This document shows, piece after piece, positions 15,477-21,153 of a stretch of DNA of 53,718 nt. This stretch comes from a virus: positions 1 to 53,718 of IMG/VR virus record IMGVR_UViG_3300030107_001340; one strand, 5' to 3'. The notes below the pieces were generated by a model. It was not told where the DNA came from. It saw only the letters and a program-made list of their open reading frames with translations, and did no database searches. Each line of letters opens with the position of its first letter. The stretch's first letter is position 1. The translations under genes and the position numbers were made by a program.

Positions 15477-15604
15477 GGGGAAGGTAGGGATCGAACCTAC
15501 CTTAGATAGTGAAGAGGTAAAACACTATCTTGCATCTATATCTGGCTTGTGTGTACCCTCTTAATACACTCGCGATAGATACATTAGCTCTTCCAGAGTT
15601 CCCC
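15477..15604 (-). ncRNA. tRNA-like structured RNA with predicted kissing loop (128 nt)
   Basis: Numbering is 5' to 3' on the minus strand. GGGGAA (1-6) pairs with TTCCCC (123-128). GTAGG-TTCGATC-CCTAC (105-121) is a normal tRNA T-arm. A 3-4 bp D-like arm (7-17) contains GG in its loop. The central arm pairs 22-30 with 66-74 and is topped by hairpin 36-40/50-54. A variable-like arm pairs 75-82 with 94-101. Loop AAGAGG (43-48) is perfectly complementary to CCTCTT (88-93), a 6-bp kissing interaction. No standard anticodon loop is found, no CCA is encoded, and it is too short for tmRNA. It lies between two early ORFs, so processing from the leftward transcript is implied. Confidence 0.7.
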
Positions 15605-15616
15605 ATAATTCTATGT

Positions 15617-15784
15617 TTATCTGCCTTTAGTTGCTCTTTTATTAAATATACCCTCATCGAATCTAGGATTTGTTGGTTTTAGTTTCTCTGCAAATGCTTC
15701 TACTAAATCATTTATAGTAAAGATACCCTTTACTTTGTGATCATATAACACATCGGCTATGAGTTGAAAATCTTTGCGCGTCAT
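15617..15784 (-). CDS. Small helical protein (55 aa)
   Basis: MTRKDFQLIADVLYDHKV is followed by a helix LVEAFAEKLKPTNPRFDEG. The layout resembles a short phage protein seen elsewhere next to early genes, function unknown. The start at 15784 is chosen over 15805 because AAGGAG precedes it at 8 nt and the earlier ATG lies inside inverted repeat copy 4. It ends 12 bp before the tRNA-like RNA. Confidence 0.65.
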   Translation of the reverse strand: MTRKDFQLIADVLYDHKVKGIFTINDLVEAFAEKLKPTNPRFDEGIFNKRATKGR

Positions 15785-15789
15785 TTGTT

Positions 15790-15933
15790 TTACTCCTTTG
15801 TCCAACCTTGGACATTTATAGTTGCCTGTCTTTCAGCTTCCTTAATGGACAGCCCCTCTATATTAGTCAGCCTGTCATACTCCTCGAAGTATTTGTTTTC
15901 CTCTTGGATCTCCTGCCAATATTCCTTGCTCAT
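15790..15933 (-). CDS. Small protein ending in the repeat-encoded NVQGWT peptide (47 aa)
   Basis: Acidic helical protein (MSKEYWQEIQEENKYFEEYD) with a clear AGGAG before its ATG. Its C terminus INVQGWTKE is encoded by inverted repeat copy 4, in the same frame as in the 136-aa gene at 14592. It stops 5 bp before the next start. No family is recognised. Confidence 0.6.
   Translation of the reverse strand: MSKEYWQEIQEENKYFEEYDRLTNIEGLSIKEAERQATINVQGWTKE
15799..15814 (-). promoter_or_regulatory. Dispersed inverted repeat, copy 4
   Basis: Exact copy, 14 nt upstream of the 55-aa gene start. It directly abuts that gene's Shine-Dalgarno sequence and encodes the tail of the 47-aa protein. Confidence 0.85.
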
Positions 15934-15934
15934 C

Positions 15935-16195
15935 TTACGCTCCTATTGCTTCATAATATCCTATACAACGACATTTGCTATATCCACCTAACAATTCAAC
16001 TACCCTAAGTTCTGCCCCAGTAAAAAACATACAAGCCTCATTGTAAAGATCAAAATCACAGTCAGAGATGACGCATTCAAACGGCATCTTCCAATTGTCA
16101 GGGTCACAGATTGAGTGGAAAGCATCCGATAGTTGCCCTCGTGTAAAACCCCGAAGACTTACCACTGTGTCGTCCATATCGTCACACAGTTTCAT
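15935..16195 (-). CDS. Hypothetical protein (86 aa)
   Basis: Contains FTRGQLSDAFHSICDPDNWK and a later FFTGAEL. The order AF..I.DP..WK.P........FFTG recurs in small alphaproteobacterial phage proteins, from memory, with no known function. Cysteines at the end (KCRCIG) could bind metal. It overlaps the following upstream gene by 4 bp. Confidence 0.65.
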   Translation of the reverse strand: MKLCDDMDDTVVSLRGFTRGQLSDAFHSICDPDNWKMPFECVISDCDFDLYNEACMFFTGAELRVVELLGGYSKCRCIGYYEAIGA

Positions 16196-16539
16196 TTATT
16201 TTTCTCCTCTTTTTCCCAATCATTTCCTACAAGAACCACGCAATCGCCATCCGTTATGTCTCTGTAGAGTGTTTCACCAAACTCGTTTTGGTATTTCTCT
16301 AGTGGATAAACAGTGACAGAAAAAAAACTTTTAAAAGGATTCTCCTTACTTGGATACTCCCAAGATACATCAACAGTATATCTTGTATTATCTACCTGAT
16401 CATGTATGTCAAACCATATATCTGTTTCAGATATATTTTCTAGCTTAGTTCCAAAATCTATAGAACGATGTATAAAACCATCTATTTTTCTGAGAGCAGT
16501 TTTAAGTATTCTATTTTCTAAATCGTCACGCAGTTTCAT
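16192..16539 (-). CDS. Hypothetical protein (115 aa)
   Basis: Starts MKLRDDLENRILK, close to the first residues (MKLCDDMDD) of the next gene, which may hint at an old duplication of the start region. The rest is mixed alpha/beta with aromatic beta strands. AAACAAAATG start context. No family is recognised. Confidence 0.65.
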   Translation of the reverse strand: MKLRDDLENRILKTALRKIDGFIHRSIDFGTKLENISETDIWFDIHDQVDNTRYTVDVSWEYPSKENPFKSFFSVTVYPLEKYQNEFGETLYRDITDGDCVVLVGNDWEKEEKNK

Positions 16540-16553
16540 TTTGTTTACTCCCC

Positions 16554-16964
16554 TTAATCCATTCTTGATGTTGCGTAGGCATCAATGCCATGCTTGTTTA
16601 AAACATCGGCATATGTTCTGGCGTATACCTCTTTGCGTTCCATCGACTGATTGTAATCAGATACCCAGAGAGACAGCCCACCATAACAATGTTTCTCAAA
16701 ATTGGTATTCTTTTTGGCCCATCTAGCAAATGAAGTATTGCCCTTGGGCAGTCGGACTTCAGCAAACCCACACACGCCATCATCTATCACCCAATTATTT
16801 TTGCCATCAGTGACGTGCATTGGGGTAGGCGTATGTTTCTTTACCGCCTGATGCGCTACAATGTGAGCCTCTAAAACTACTTGTTCATAGAATTGGTATC
16901 TCTTTTTGCGCTCTTTTGTCTCCGCCGCAATCTTTTCTCTGAGTGATTTGTATTGAGTAGTCAT
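16554..16964 (-). CDS. Hypothetical protein (136 aa)
   Basis: Helical basic N terminus (REKIAAETKERKKRYQFYEQ), then a mixed domain with GVCGFAEVRLPKGNTSFARW. The frame opens at 17024, but the ATG at 16964 has GAGGGAT and the shared AAACAAATG context, so that start is used. The Trp/Gly-containing C-terminal half (CYGGLSLWVSDYNQS) suggests a compact globular fold. No family is recognised. Confidence 0.65.
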   Translation of the reverse strand: MTTQYKSLREKIAAETKERKKRYQFYEQVVLEAHIVAHQAVKKHTPTPMHVTDGKNNWVIDDGVCGFAEVRLPKGNTSFARWAKKNTNFEKHCYGGLSLWVSDYNQSMERKEVYARTYADVLNKHGIDAYATSRMD

Positions 16965-16968
16965 TTGT

Positions 16969-17094
16969 TTATCCCTCTTTCTTTTCTTTTTTAAGAACTT
17001 CCACACTGTCGGGTTTGCTGTCACTATTTATCATCACGTTTTTACCATTCCAGATACCCCATTTCCAAGATGGTTTTACTTGTGGCGTTTTCAT
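16969..17094 (-). CDS. Tiny protein (41 aa)
   Basis: MKTPQVKPSWKWGIWNGKNV followed by a Lys/Glu-rich tail. GGAAGGAT precedes the AAACAAATG start. It lies directly downstream of promoter P2. No family is recognised; retained because of promoter, ribosome site and tight packing. Confidence 0.5.
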   Translation of the reverse strand: MKTPQVKPSWKWGIWNGKNVMINSDSKPDSVEVLKKEKKEG

Positions 17095-17128
17095 TTGTTT
17101 ATCCTTCCGTTTGTTTAGTTGATGATTA

Positions 17129-17157
17129 TTTATACAAGAAAACAGACAGCACGTCAA
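17129..17157 (-). promoter_or_regulatory. Sigma-70-like promoter P2 (leftward)
   Basis: TTGACG (17152-17157), a 17-nt spacer, and TATAAA (17129-17134) on the minus strand. It reads into the 41-aa gene and beyond. It starts immediately after the upstream gene's stop. Confidence 0.75.
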
Positions 17158-17161
17158 GTCA

Positions 17162-17335
17162 CTATTTCCATTCCATTTCGGAACCCGCAATGCACCAGTA
17201 CTGACTATGATCAATTTTAGTAATGGGCTGATGTGCATCACTAATAGCTTTAGCAATTTCTCTCAGCTCTGCAAAATATTCTTCTTCTCTTAGCTCTGCA
17301 AGATATTCTTCAATTTCTAATTGTGATTGTTCCAT
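17162..17335 (-). CDS. Small acidic helical protein (57 aa)
   Basis: Contains an internal near-repeat EEYLAELREEEYFAELRE, so an amphipathic helix is likely. Start at 17335 with AGGGAT upstream; the open frame to 17482 runs through inverted repeat copy 5 and the previous gene and is rejected. No family is recognised. Confidence 0.6.
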   Translation of the reverse strand: MEQSQLEIEEYLAELREEEYFAELREIAKAISDAHQPITKIDHSQYWCIAGSEMEWK

Positions 17336-17368
17336 TTTATCTATCCCTACTTTACCATCATTTAAAAA

Positions 17369-17384
17369 TGTCCAACCTTGGACA
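17369..17384 (-). promoter_or_regulatory. Dispersed inverted repeat, copy 5
   Basis: Exact copy directly after the stop codon of the 244-aa gene and 33 nt before the next start. On the transcript the extended stem is followed by TTTTTAAA, which also fits a weak intrinsic terminator. Confidence 0.85.
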
Positions 17385-18119
17385 TTATGCACTAGCATAA
17401 TTACTTTTACCTGCACCATGTACAGCAACGACAATCGACTTGGCTTGTTTGCTAGTACCCGCACATAATAAGCAATCTTCACACGTCGTACGTTTGCCGC
17501 CCTCCTCAGTGGCCGGACATATAATCTCTTTACCTTTCACGATATCTTGCACATTGGTTGTAACTCTAAACGTGCGTTGCCCCATTGCCCACGCTTGCTT
17601 TGCCTCATCCAGATTGTCAGCACTACGCATAAACATATCAGCCCGAAAATCGCTGGATTTGATATTAAATTGGTGACTGTAGCCAGTATGACCTAGTGAA
17701 TCGGTCAACAAACTTTGCCAGATATAACTTGGCACTGCCGCTGGATCGCCATATGTGCCAAGCCGGACACGTTTACCCGCACCAATGCGCCGCAAGTTAT
17801 CGTGGCCCATGCTTTCGATATAATTACCCTTGCGATATGATTTGAACACAGATAGCACCATCAAAAGCATGACATAGCACGAGCGTTCTTTTGCCCCACC
17901 CTTGTCACCATCATGGGGTTTACCCCTATGGATACAATCCCCACAGATAGAAAAATCCTTGCCTGTTCTATTAGCCGTGATGGGGTCCGTATCTTTTACA
18001 AGGATCAAGGTTTGGATCATATCGCCTGTCTTATTATTGCGTGATTTTTCCAACGCGATGACCACGATACCCTTGCCATCCAATAAGCTTGGTCCGTCAT
18101 AAATAATATATCCGCTCAT
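17385..18119 (-). CDS. Cysteine-rich phage protein (244 aa)
   Basis: Two cysteine clusters are visible: ICGDCIHRG (about residues 58-66) with a later Cys in RSCYVML, and TTCEDCLLCAG near the C terminus. This looks like a metal- or Fe-S-binding protein. The order KTGDMIQTLILV...ICGDCxHRG...CYV is familiar from alphaproteobacterial phages and plasmids (function unknown, from memory). It is the largest gene of the small-gene region and appears less AT-rich than its neighbours. Promoter P3 lies 32 bp upstream. Confidence 0.75.
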   Translation of the reverse strand: MSGYIIYDGPSLLDGKGIVVIALEKSRNNKTGDMIQTLILVKDTDPITANRTGKDFSICGDCIHRGKPHDGDKGGAKERSCYVMLLMVLSVFKSYRKGNYIESMGHDNLRRIGAGKRVRLGTYGDPAAVPSYIWQSLLTDSLGHTGYSHQFNIKSSDFRADMFMRSADNLDEAKQAWAMGQRTFRVTTNVQDIVKGKEIICPATEEGGKRTTCEDCLLCAGTSKQAKSIVVAVHGAGKSNYASA

Positions 18120-18150
18120 TTGTTTTTCCTCATATGTTTAACTTGATTTA

Positions 18151-18179
18151 CTTATACTAGCAAACTTGTAACACGTCAA
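18151..18179 (-). promoter_or_regulatory. Sigma-70-like promoter P3 (leftward)
   Basis: TTGACG (18174-18179), a 17-nt spacer, and TATAAG (18151-18156) on the minus strand. It drives the 244-aa gene; its -35 box overlaps the stop codon of the 28-aa gene. Confidence 0.75.
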
Positions 18180-18262
18180 CCCGATATAGCGACTAACACG
18201 CCAACGCCTAGCGCAACAATTACATAACCGCACAAGGCTATAAATATTTCAAAATTTGTCAT
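18176..18262 (-). CDS. 28-aa single-helix membrane peptide
   Basis: MTNFEIFIALCGYVIVALGV continues as one hydrophobic helix to the end. GAGAGGAT precedes the shared AAACAAATG start context, and inverted repeat copy 6 ends 23 nt upstream, as for its neighbours; these three signals support a real gene despite its size. Short membrane peptides can modulate membrane enzymes or act as small toxins; no role can be assigned. Confidence 0.55.
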   Translation of the reverse strand: MTNFEIFIALCGYVIVALGVGVLVAISG

Positions 18263-18285
18263 TTGTTTTATCCTCTCATTTAAAT

Positions 18286-18301
18286 TGTCCAACCTTGGAC
18301 A
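18286..18301 (-). promoter_or_regulatory. Dispersed inverted repeat, copy 6
   Basis: Exact copy, 2 nt after the stop of the 67-aa gene and 23 nt before the 28-aa membrane peptide start. Confidence 0.85.
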
Positions 18302-18303
18302 TA

Positions 18304-18507
18304 TTACAGCAAGCCTTTATCAATTAATCGCTGACGCATTTCTGCCAGTTTTTGATTTGCGTCATGCTCGCGTTTGCGCTCTTTATAATCGACAACACTA
18401 CCGCTTAACGAACCTTCACCACCCGATTTACTACGTGGTATTCTAGGCCAAGCCGATTTTAATTTGTATACTTCGCGAACCATTATACCACCATGTTTTC
18501 TAGACAT
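18304..18507 (-). CDS. Small basic protein (67 aa)
   Basis: MSRKHGGIMVREVYKLKSAW is followed by a Gly/Ser linker and a charged helix (YKERKREHDANQKLAEMRQR). The start at 18507 with AGGGG is preferred over 18534, which lies inside inverted repeat copy 7. No family is recognised. Confidence 0.55.
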   Translation of the reverse strand: MSRKHGGIMVREVYKLKSAWPRIPRSKSGGEGSLSGSVVDYKERKREHDANQKLAEMRQRLIDKGLL

Positions 18508-18511
18508 TTTA

Positions 18512-18703
18512 TCAACCCCTGTCAGATTGTCCAACCTTGGACATTTTTAGAAACATAAAAACACACATAAACCCAAAACCTACCCCGCACGAAATCAGCA
18601 AGGCTAAAATATGGGGTTGGTTTGCTGGCACGTTATCAGCCCAGTACATACAGCCGATTGATAGGGCAAAAAATAACACGCCTAGAAAATCGTATTTATT
18701 CAT
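18512..18703 (-). CDS. Small two-helix membrane protein (63 aa)
   Basis: Hydrophobic segments at about residues 5-21 and 32-52 joined by a short polar turn (DNVPANQPH) predict a hairpin in the membrane. The C-terminal MSKVGQ is encoded by inverted repeat copy 7. TAGGAG precedes the start. No family is recognised. Confidence 0.65.
   Translation of the reverse strand: MNKYDFLGVLFFALSIGCMYWADNVPANQPHILALLISCGVGFGFMCVFMFLKMSKVGQSDRG
18528..18543 (-). promoter_or_regulatory. Dispersed inverted repeat, copy 7
   Basis: Exact copy within the last codons of the 63-aa membrane protein and 20 nt before the 67-aa gene start. Confidence 0.85.
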
Positions 18704-18737
18704 TTTTAAAACTCCTATTTTTGTTTCTCATTGTCAC

Positions 18738-18769
18738 AATATAAAACACGTTACCCCATGTTTTATATT
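18738..18769. promoter_or_regulatory. Perfect 11-bp inverted repeat
   Basis: AATATAAAACA (18738-18748) and its exact complement (18759-18769) are separated by 10 bp. It lies upstream of the 63-aa membrane gene, where a promoter would be expected, so it may be an operator. It differs in sequence from the dispersed 16-bp element. Confidence 0.5.
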
Positions 18770-18781
18770 CTAGCAATAGGG

Positions 18782-18815
18782 AAAATAGGGGTGACAAATA
18801 GCCACCCCTTATTTT
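18782..18815 (-). terminator. Putative intrinsic terminator after the 180-aa gene
   Basis: AAAATAGGGGTG (18782-18793) pairs with CACCCC-T-TATTTT (18803-18815, one bulge) around a 9-nt loop. It sits 4 nt after the stop of the 180-aa gene and ends in a T-rich stretch on the minus strand (CTATTTT). Confidence 0.6.
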
Positions 18816-18818
18816 AGA

Positions 18819-19361
18819 TTATGCTGCTTTTTTAGTTGGAACCATTGCCATTTTCAACATGGTTTTCTCGCCTAGTAATGGGCGGAAAACATCAGCAACC
18901 GGGACATCATTTTTTTCGCACCATGAGGCAACGAATGCCGACATTTCAATAGCGGTCATACCCTCAGGCAATGCTTCAGATAATTCGGGAGTGCTATCAC
19001 CCTCCGATTTTTCCCCTTGTGATGTTTCACCCTTGGCTGGTTTATTCAGTTTCCGGTATTCATTTAAAAACCCATGGACTGAGCTAAACCGACCAGATCT
19101 GTACAATTCCCAAAATCCGGTAAAATCATTTTGTATTATAGATAATAACTTTCCAGCGTCGGAGCGTCGTCGACGATCAATAAATTGCAAACCATATTCA
19201 ACTAACATTTTCTGAGATACCGATTTTTTATCCCCTTTTATGTGTGCAAGTATTCTTGCCAATCGGAGGATAGAAGAAAATTTATTGGCCTTTGCGTTTT
19301 CCAATGCTTTTTCTTGTCTCTTAGTTATTACCAGAGCGTTTTTGAATTGTGCGTTTTGCAT
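18819..19361 (-). CDS. First leftward gene, hypothetical (180 aa)
   Basis: Basic N-terminal half (RRRRSDAGKLLSIIQNDFTG, YRSGRFSSVHGFLNEYRKL), a Lys/Glu/Ser linker around residues 110-130, and a separate helical C-terminal domain. This is the first gene leftward of the control region and has its own terminator, so it is probably the earliest expressed gene and a candidate regulator, though no DNA-binding fold is recognised. Start ATG 19361 has AAGGAT upstream. Confidence 0.7.
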   Translation of the reverse strand: MQNAQFKNALVITKRQEKALENAKANKFSSILRLARILAHIKGDKKSVSQKMLVEYGLQFIDRRRRSDAGKLLSIIQNDFTGFWELYRSGRFSSVHGFLNEYRKLNKPAKGETSQGEKSEGDSTPELSEALPEGMTAIEMSAFVASWCEKNDVPVADVFRPLLGEKTMLKMAMVPTKKAA

Positions 19362-19504
19362 GATGCATATCCTTATGTTTAGTTGTTTAAGTAAGTAACA
19401 ACCTCAGATTAGCAAAATCAGATATCTTGTAAACAAAAAAATATTCAACCTGTGGATAACTTTTACAAGTCATTGTTTTTATTACATAAATCAGAATAAA
19501 AAAA

Positions 19505-19520
19505 TGTCCAAGGTTGGACA
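19505..19520 (+). promoter_or_regulatory. Dispersed inverted repeat, copy 8 (opposite orientation)
   Basis: TGTCCAAGGTTGGACA on the plus strand, the reverse orientation to copies 1-7. It lies 143 nt upstream of the first leftward gene. Read leftward it is followed by TTTTTTT. Confidence 0.85.
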
Positions 19521-19875
19521 TATTGGATATATGACCACGTTTTTTATGGGGGTATATGCTCCGACCATTACACATCGGGGGGTATGGTAAAAATAGGCTA
19601 TTCTTGACACATTAAATATATAAACTGATTTTATAACAGTTAGAATATATAGCTAAGTTATTGATATATAAGGATTTTATAGCTTAATGGTGGATTGATT
19701 ATGGTTTTATGCTTTCACCACGTCAAAAATCACGAGGCAAAGGGTGTTTTTTTGTTATTTATAAGGTGTCGGGCATGGGCCACCCCCCGTACCTACGTAC
19801 ACGTATACACACACATACACAGATCAGGATTTTGAAGTGTTAACCACACGACTAACTGACAACATATATAGTGCC

Positions 19876-19959
19876 TATCACACATAATACTGTGATAAAT
19901 ATATCACACACATAAATAAAATACGTGCTATCACATAAATTGTATTGACATACTATCAC
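19876..19959. repeat. Cluster of five TATCACA/TGTGATA motifs
   Basis: TATCACA occurs at 19876, 19902 and 19929, its complement TGTGATA at 19891, and TATCAC at 19954 inside the promoter spacer. The spacing (about 11-27 bp) suggests a multi-site operator or iterons for an initiator protein. Confidence 0.55.
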
Positions 19960-19973
19960 GAATCAAGTATAAT
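19945..19973 (+). promoter_or_regulatory. Consensus sigma-70 promoter, rightward
   Basis: TTGACA (19945-19950), a 17-nt spacer, and TATAAT (19968-19973), an exact consensus match. A TATCAC motif lies in the spacer. It should start the transcript of the right arm about 170 nt before the first gene. Confidence 0.85.
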
Positions 19974-20153
19974 TATATATAACAAAACATAACACTATAA
20001 GTGATTCAGTATACTGCTTTATACAGCTTAATAAAATAACACTTAGCTAATACACTTATAATGTTATTAGACATTTTCTTGTTAAAGGCATTTAACTGTA
20101 ACAGTATAACTGCTCTTTAGTTTAGAATAAATATCACGTACTTGTACATTTAG

Positions 20154-20393
20154 ATGTACGGTATAAATAACTTCTTGACAATGTATAAAAAATCAGTAAA
20201 ACTATACACAGACAATGTTATAGAAGCATTCTACGATAGCATTCGTAACTATTCATTGGATCGTTTACATATTCCTCATAGCGATGTATTCTATGTACGT
20301 AATGCTTTGCGTGCTAGATACGGTCGTAAGTTTTCTTTACGTGAAGTAGAAAGTGCCATGAAACTGGAGGGTTGGTCAGATAAAGGCGATTAG
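20154..20393 (+). CDS. First rightward gene, small basic protein (79 aa)
   Basis: Contains SDVFYVRNALRARYGRKFSL followed by VESAMKLEGW, a helical segment that could be a small winged-helix-like DNA-binding unit. No family is recognised. No clear Shine-Dalgarno exists for the ATG at 20154 or the in-frame ATG at 20181. As first gene under the consensus promoter it is a candidate regulator. Confidence 0.55.
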   Translation: MYGINNFLTMYKKSVKLYTDNVIEAFYDSIRNYSLDRLHIPHSDVFYVRNALRARYGRKFSLREVESAMKLEGWSDKGD

Positions 20394-20397
20394 GTAA

Positions 20398-20685
20398 ATG
20401 GCTAAATTTATAATCATTATTGTAATGTTTTTTCCAAACTTTGAAGATTATCTAGGTGGTAATACATTTATCGTTAGTCATAAACACGATAAAGAATTAG
20501 TGTTTAAAACTCAGATAGAATGTTTTGAATATGTTACAGAAAACATTAGCGATCTAGTATTGTTTGGTGAGCAAACTTATAGTAATATAGAGGGGGCAGA
20601 AGTAAGTGAGTTTCTCTGTGTAACTAAAAAAGACTCTGAAGAATTTAAAAAAATAGAGAAGAAGGTTAAGGGTCTTGATACATGA
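20398..20685 (+). CDS. Hypothetical protein with hydrophobic N terminus (95 aa)
   Basis: MAKFIIIIVMFF at the start could be a short membrane anchor or signal sequence; the rest is acidic and soluble (FECFEYVTENIS-type helix, KKDSEEFKKIEKK). The stop overlaps the next ATG (ATGA), so translation is coupled. No family is recognised. Confidence 0.6.
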   Translation: MAKFIIIIVMFFPNFEDYLGGNTFIVSHKHDKELVFKTQIECFEYVTENISDLVLFGEQTYSNIEGAEVSEFLCVTKKDSEEFKKIEKKVKGLDT

Positions 20686-20822
20686 TAAGTTTGAAAAGAG
20701 TAAATGACAGATACATTGTGTATGACGATGACTATGTTGTAATTGTTACAACGTATCGTAATATCGCAGAAGAGATGATGGCACGTAGAATACAGGCGAG
20801 AGAGAATAATGGCTCTAAGTGA
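20682..20822 (+). CDS. Tiny protein (46 aa)
   Basis: MISLKRVNDRYIVYDDDYVV then a basic helix (ARRIQARENNGSK). It starts on the ATGA overlap with the previous gene and ends 14 bp into the next, the tight packing expected of real genes in this block. Function unknown. Confidence 0.55.
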   Translation: MISLKRVNDRYIVYDDDYVVIVTTYRNIAEEMMARRIQARENNGSK

Positions 20823-21153
20823 ATCTGAAAAGAATAAGCTAAAACGATATGGCTTATCAGGTTTAAACAAGCCCAAGCGCACTCCAGACCATGCAACGAA
20901 GAAAGGTATCGTAGCGGTACGTGATGGAGAAAGAATAAAGATTATTCGTTTTGGTGATCAGAAGATGGGTCACAATTATTCTAAGGAAGCACGTAAATCA
21001 TTTAAATCAAGACACGGAAAAAATATAAGAAAAGGAAAAACATCAGCAGCTTTCTGGGCAAATAAATTGTTTTGGGCTGGATCTGGTGGATCAAAGAAGA
21101 TGCCCCCTAAAAGTCAAAAGGTTGTTAAGGGCATTAAACGTAGAAGTAAATAA
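20809..21153 (+). CDS. Small basic phage protein (114 aa)
   Basis: Lys/Arg-rich protein with KGIVAVRDGERIKIIRFGDQ, then KEARKSFKSRHGKNI and SAAFWANKLFWAGS. This order (VRDGxxIKxIRFGDQKMGHN...FKSRHxKNI...SAxFWANK) recurs in marine phages and large viruses, from memory, without known function. It is a candidate DNA-associated virion protein. Stop overlaps the next ATG. Confidence 0.75.
   Translation: MALSESEKNKLKRYGLSGLNKPKRTPDHATKKGIVAVRDGERIKIIRFGDQKMGHNYSKEARKSFKSRHGKNIRKGKTSAAFWANKLFWAGSGGSKKMPPKSQKVVKGIKRRSK

Larger units (their letters stand above)
19362..20153. other. Non-coding divergent control region
   Basis: About 790 bp with no convincing gene, between leftward and rightward blocks and very AT-rich. 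It holds inverted repeat copy 8, a TTGACA at 19605 without a matching -10 box, an alternating ACGTAC/ACACAC tract near 19790-19830, the TATCACA cluster, the consensus rightward promoter, and short inverted repeats such as ACTGTAACAGT near 20097. The only open frame (19387-19575, minus) has no ribosome site. Likely holds the early switch and possibly the replication origin (inference). Confidence 0.7.

Noticed and set aside
15477-15604. tmRNA
   Set aside because: Only 128 nt, no tag reading frame ending in a hydrophobic peptide, no pseudoknot series, and no tmRNA D-loop consensus.
17162-17482. 106-aa version of the 57-aa gene starting at 17482
   Set aside because: It would run through the end of the 244-aa gene and inverted repeat copy 5; the ATG at 17335 has its own ribosome site.
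19387-19575. Minus-strand frame of 62 aa in the control region
   Set aside because: No ribosome site, runs through inverted repeat copy 8, and has a composition typical of AT-rich non-coding DNA.
19605-19640. Second rightward promoter at TTGACA 19605
   Set aside because: No -10 box at 16-18 bp; nearby TATAAA is only about 9 bp away.
19891-19908. CRP-like site TGTGA...TCACA
   Set aside because: The half-sites are separated by 8 bp, not the 6 bp of a CRP site; better explained by the TATCACA repeat cluster.
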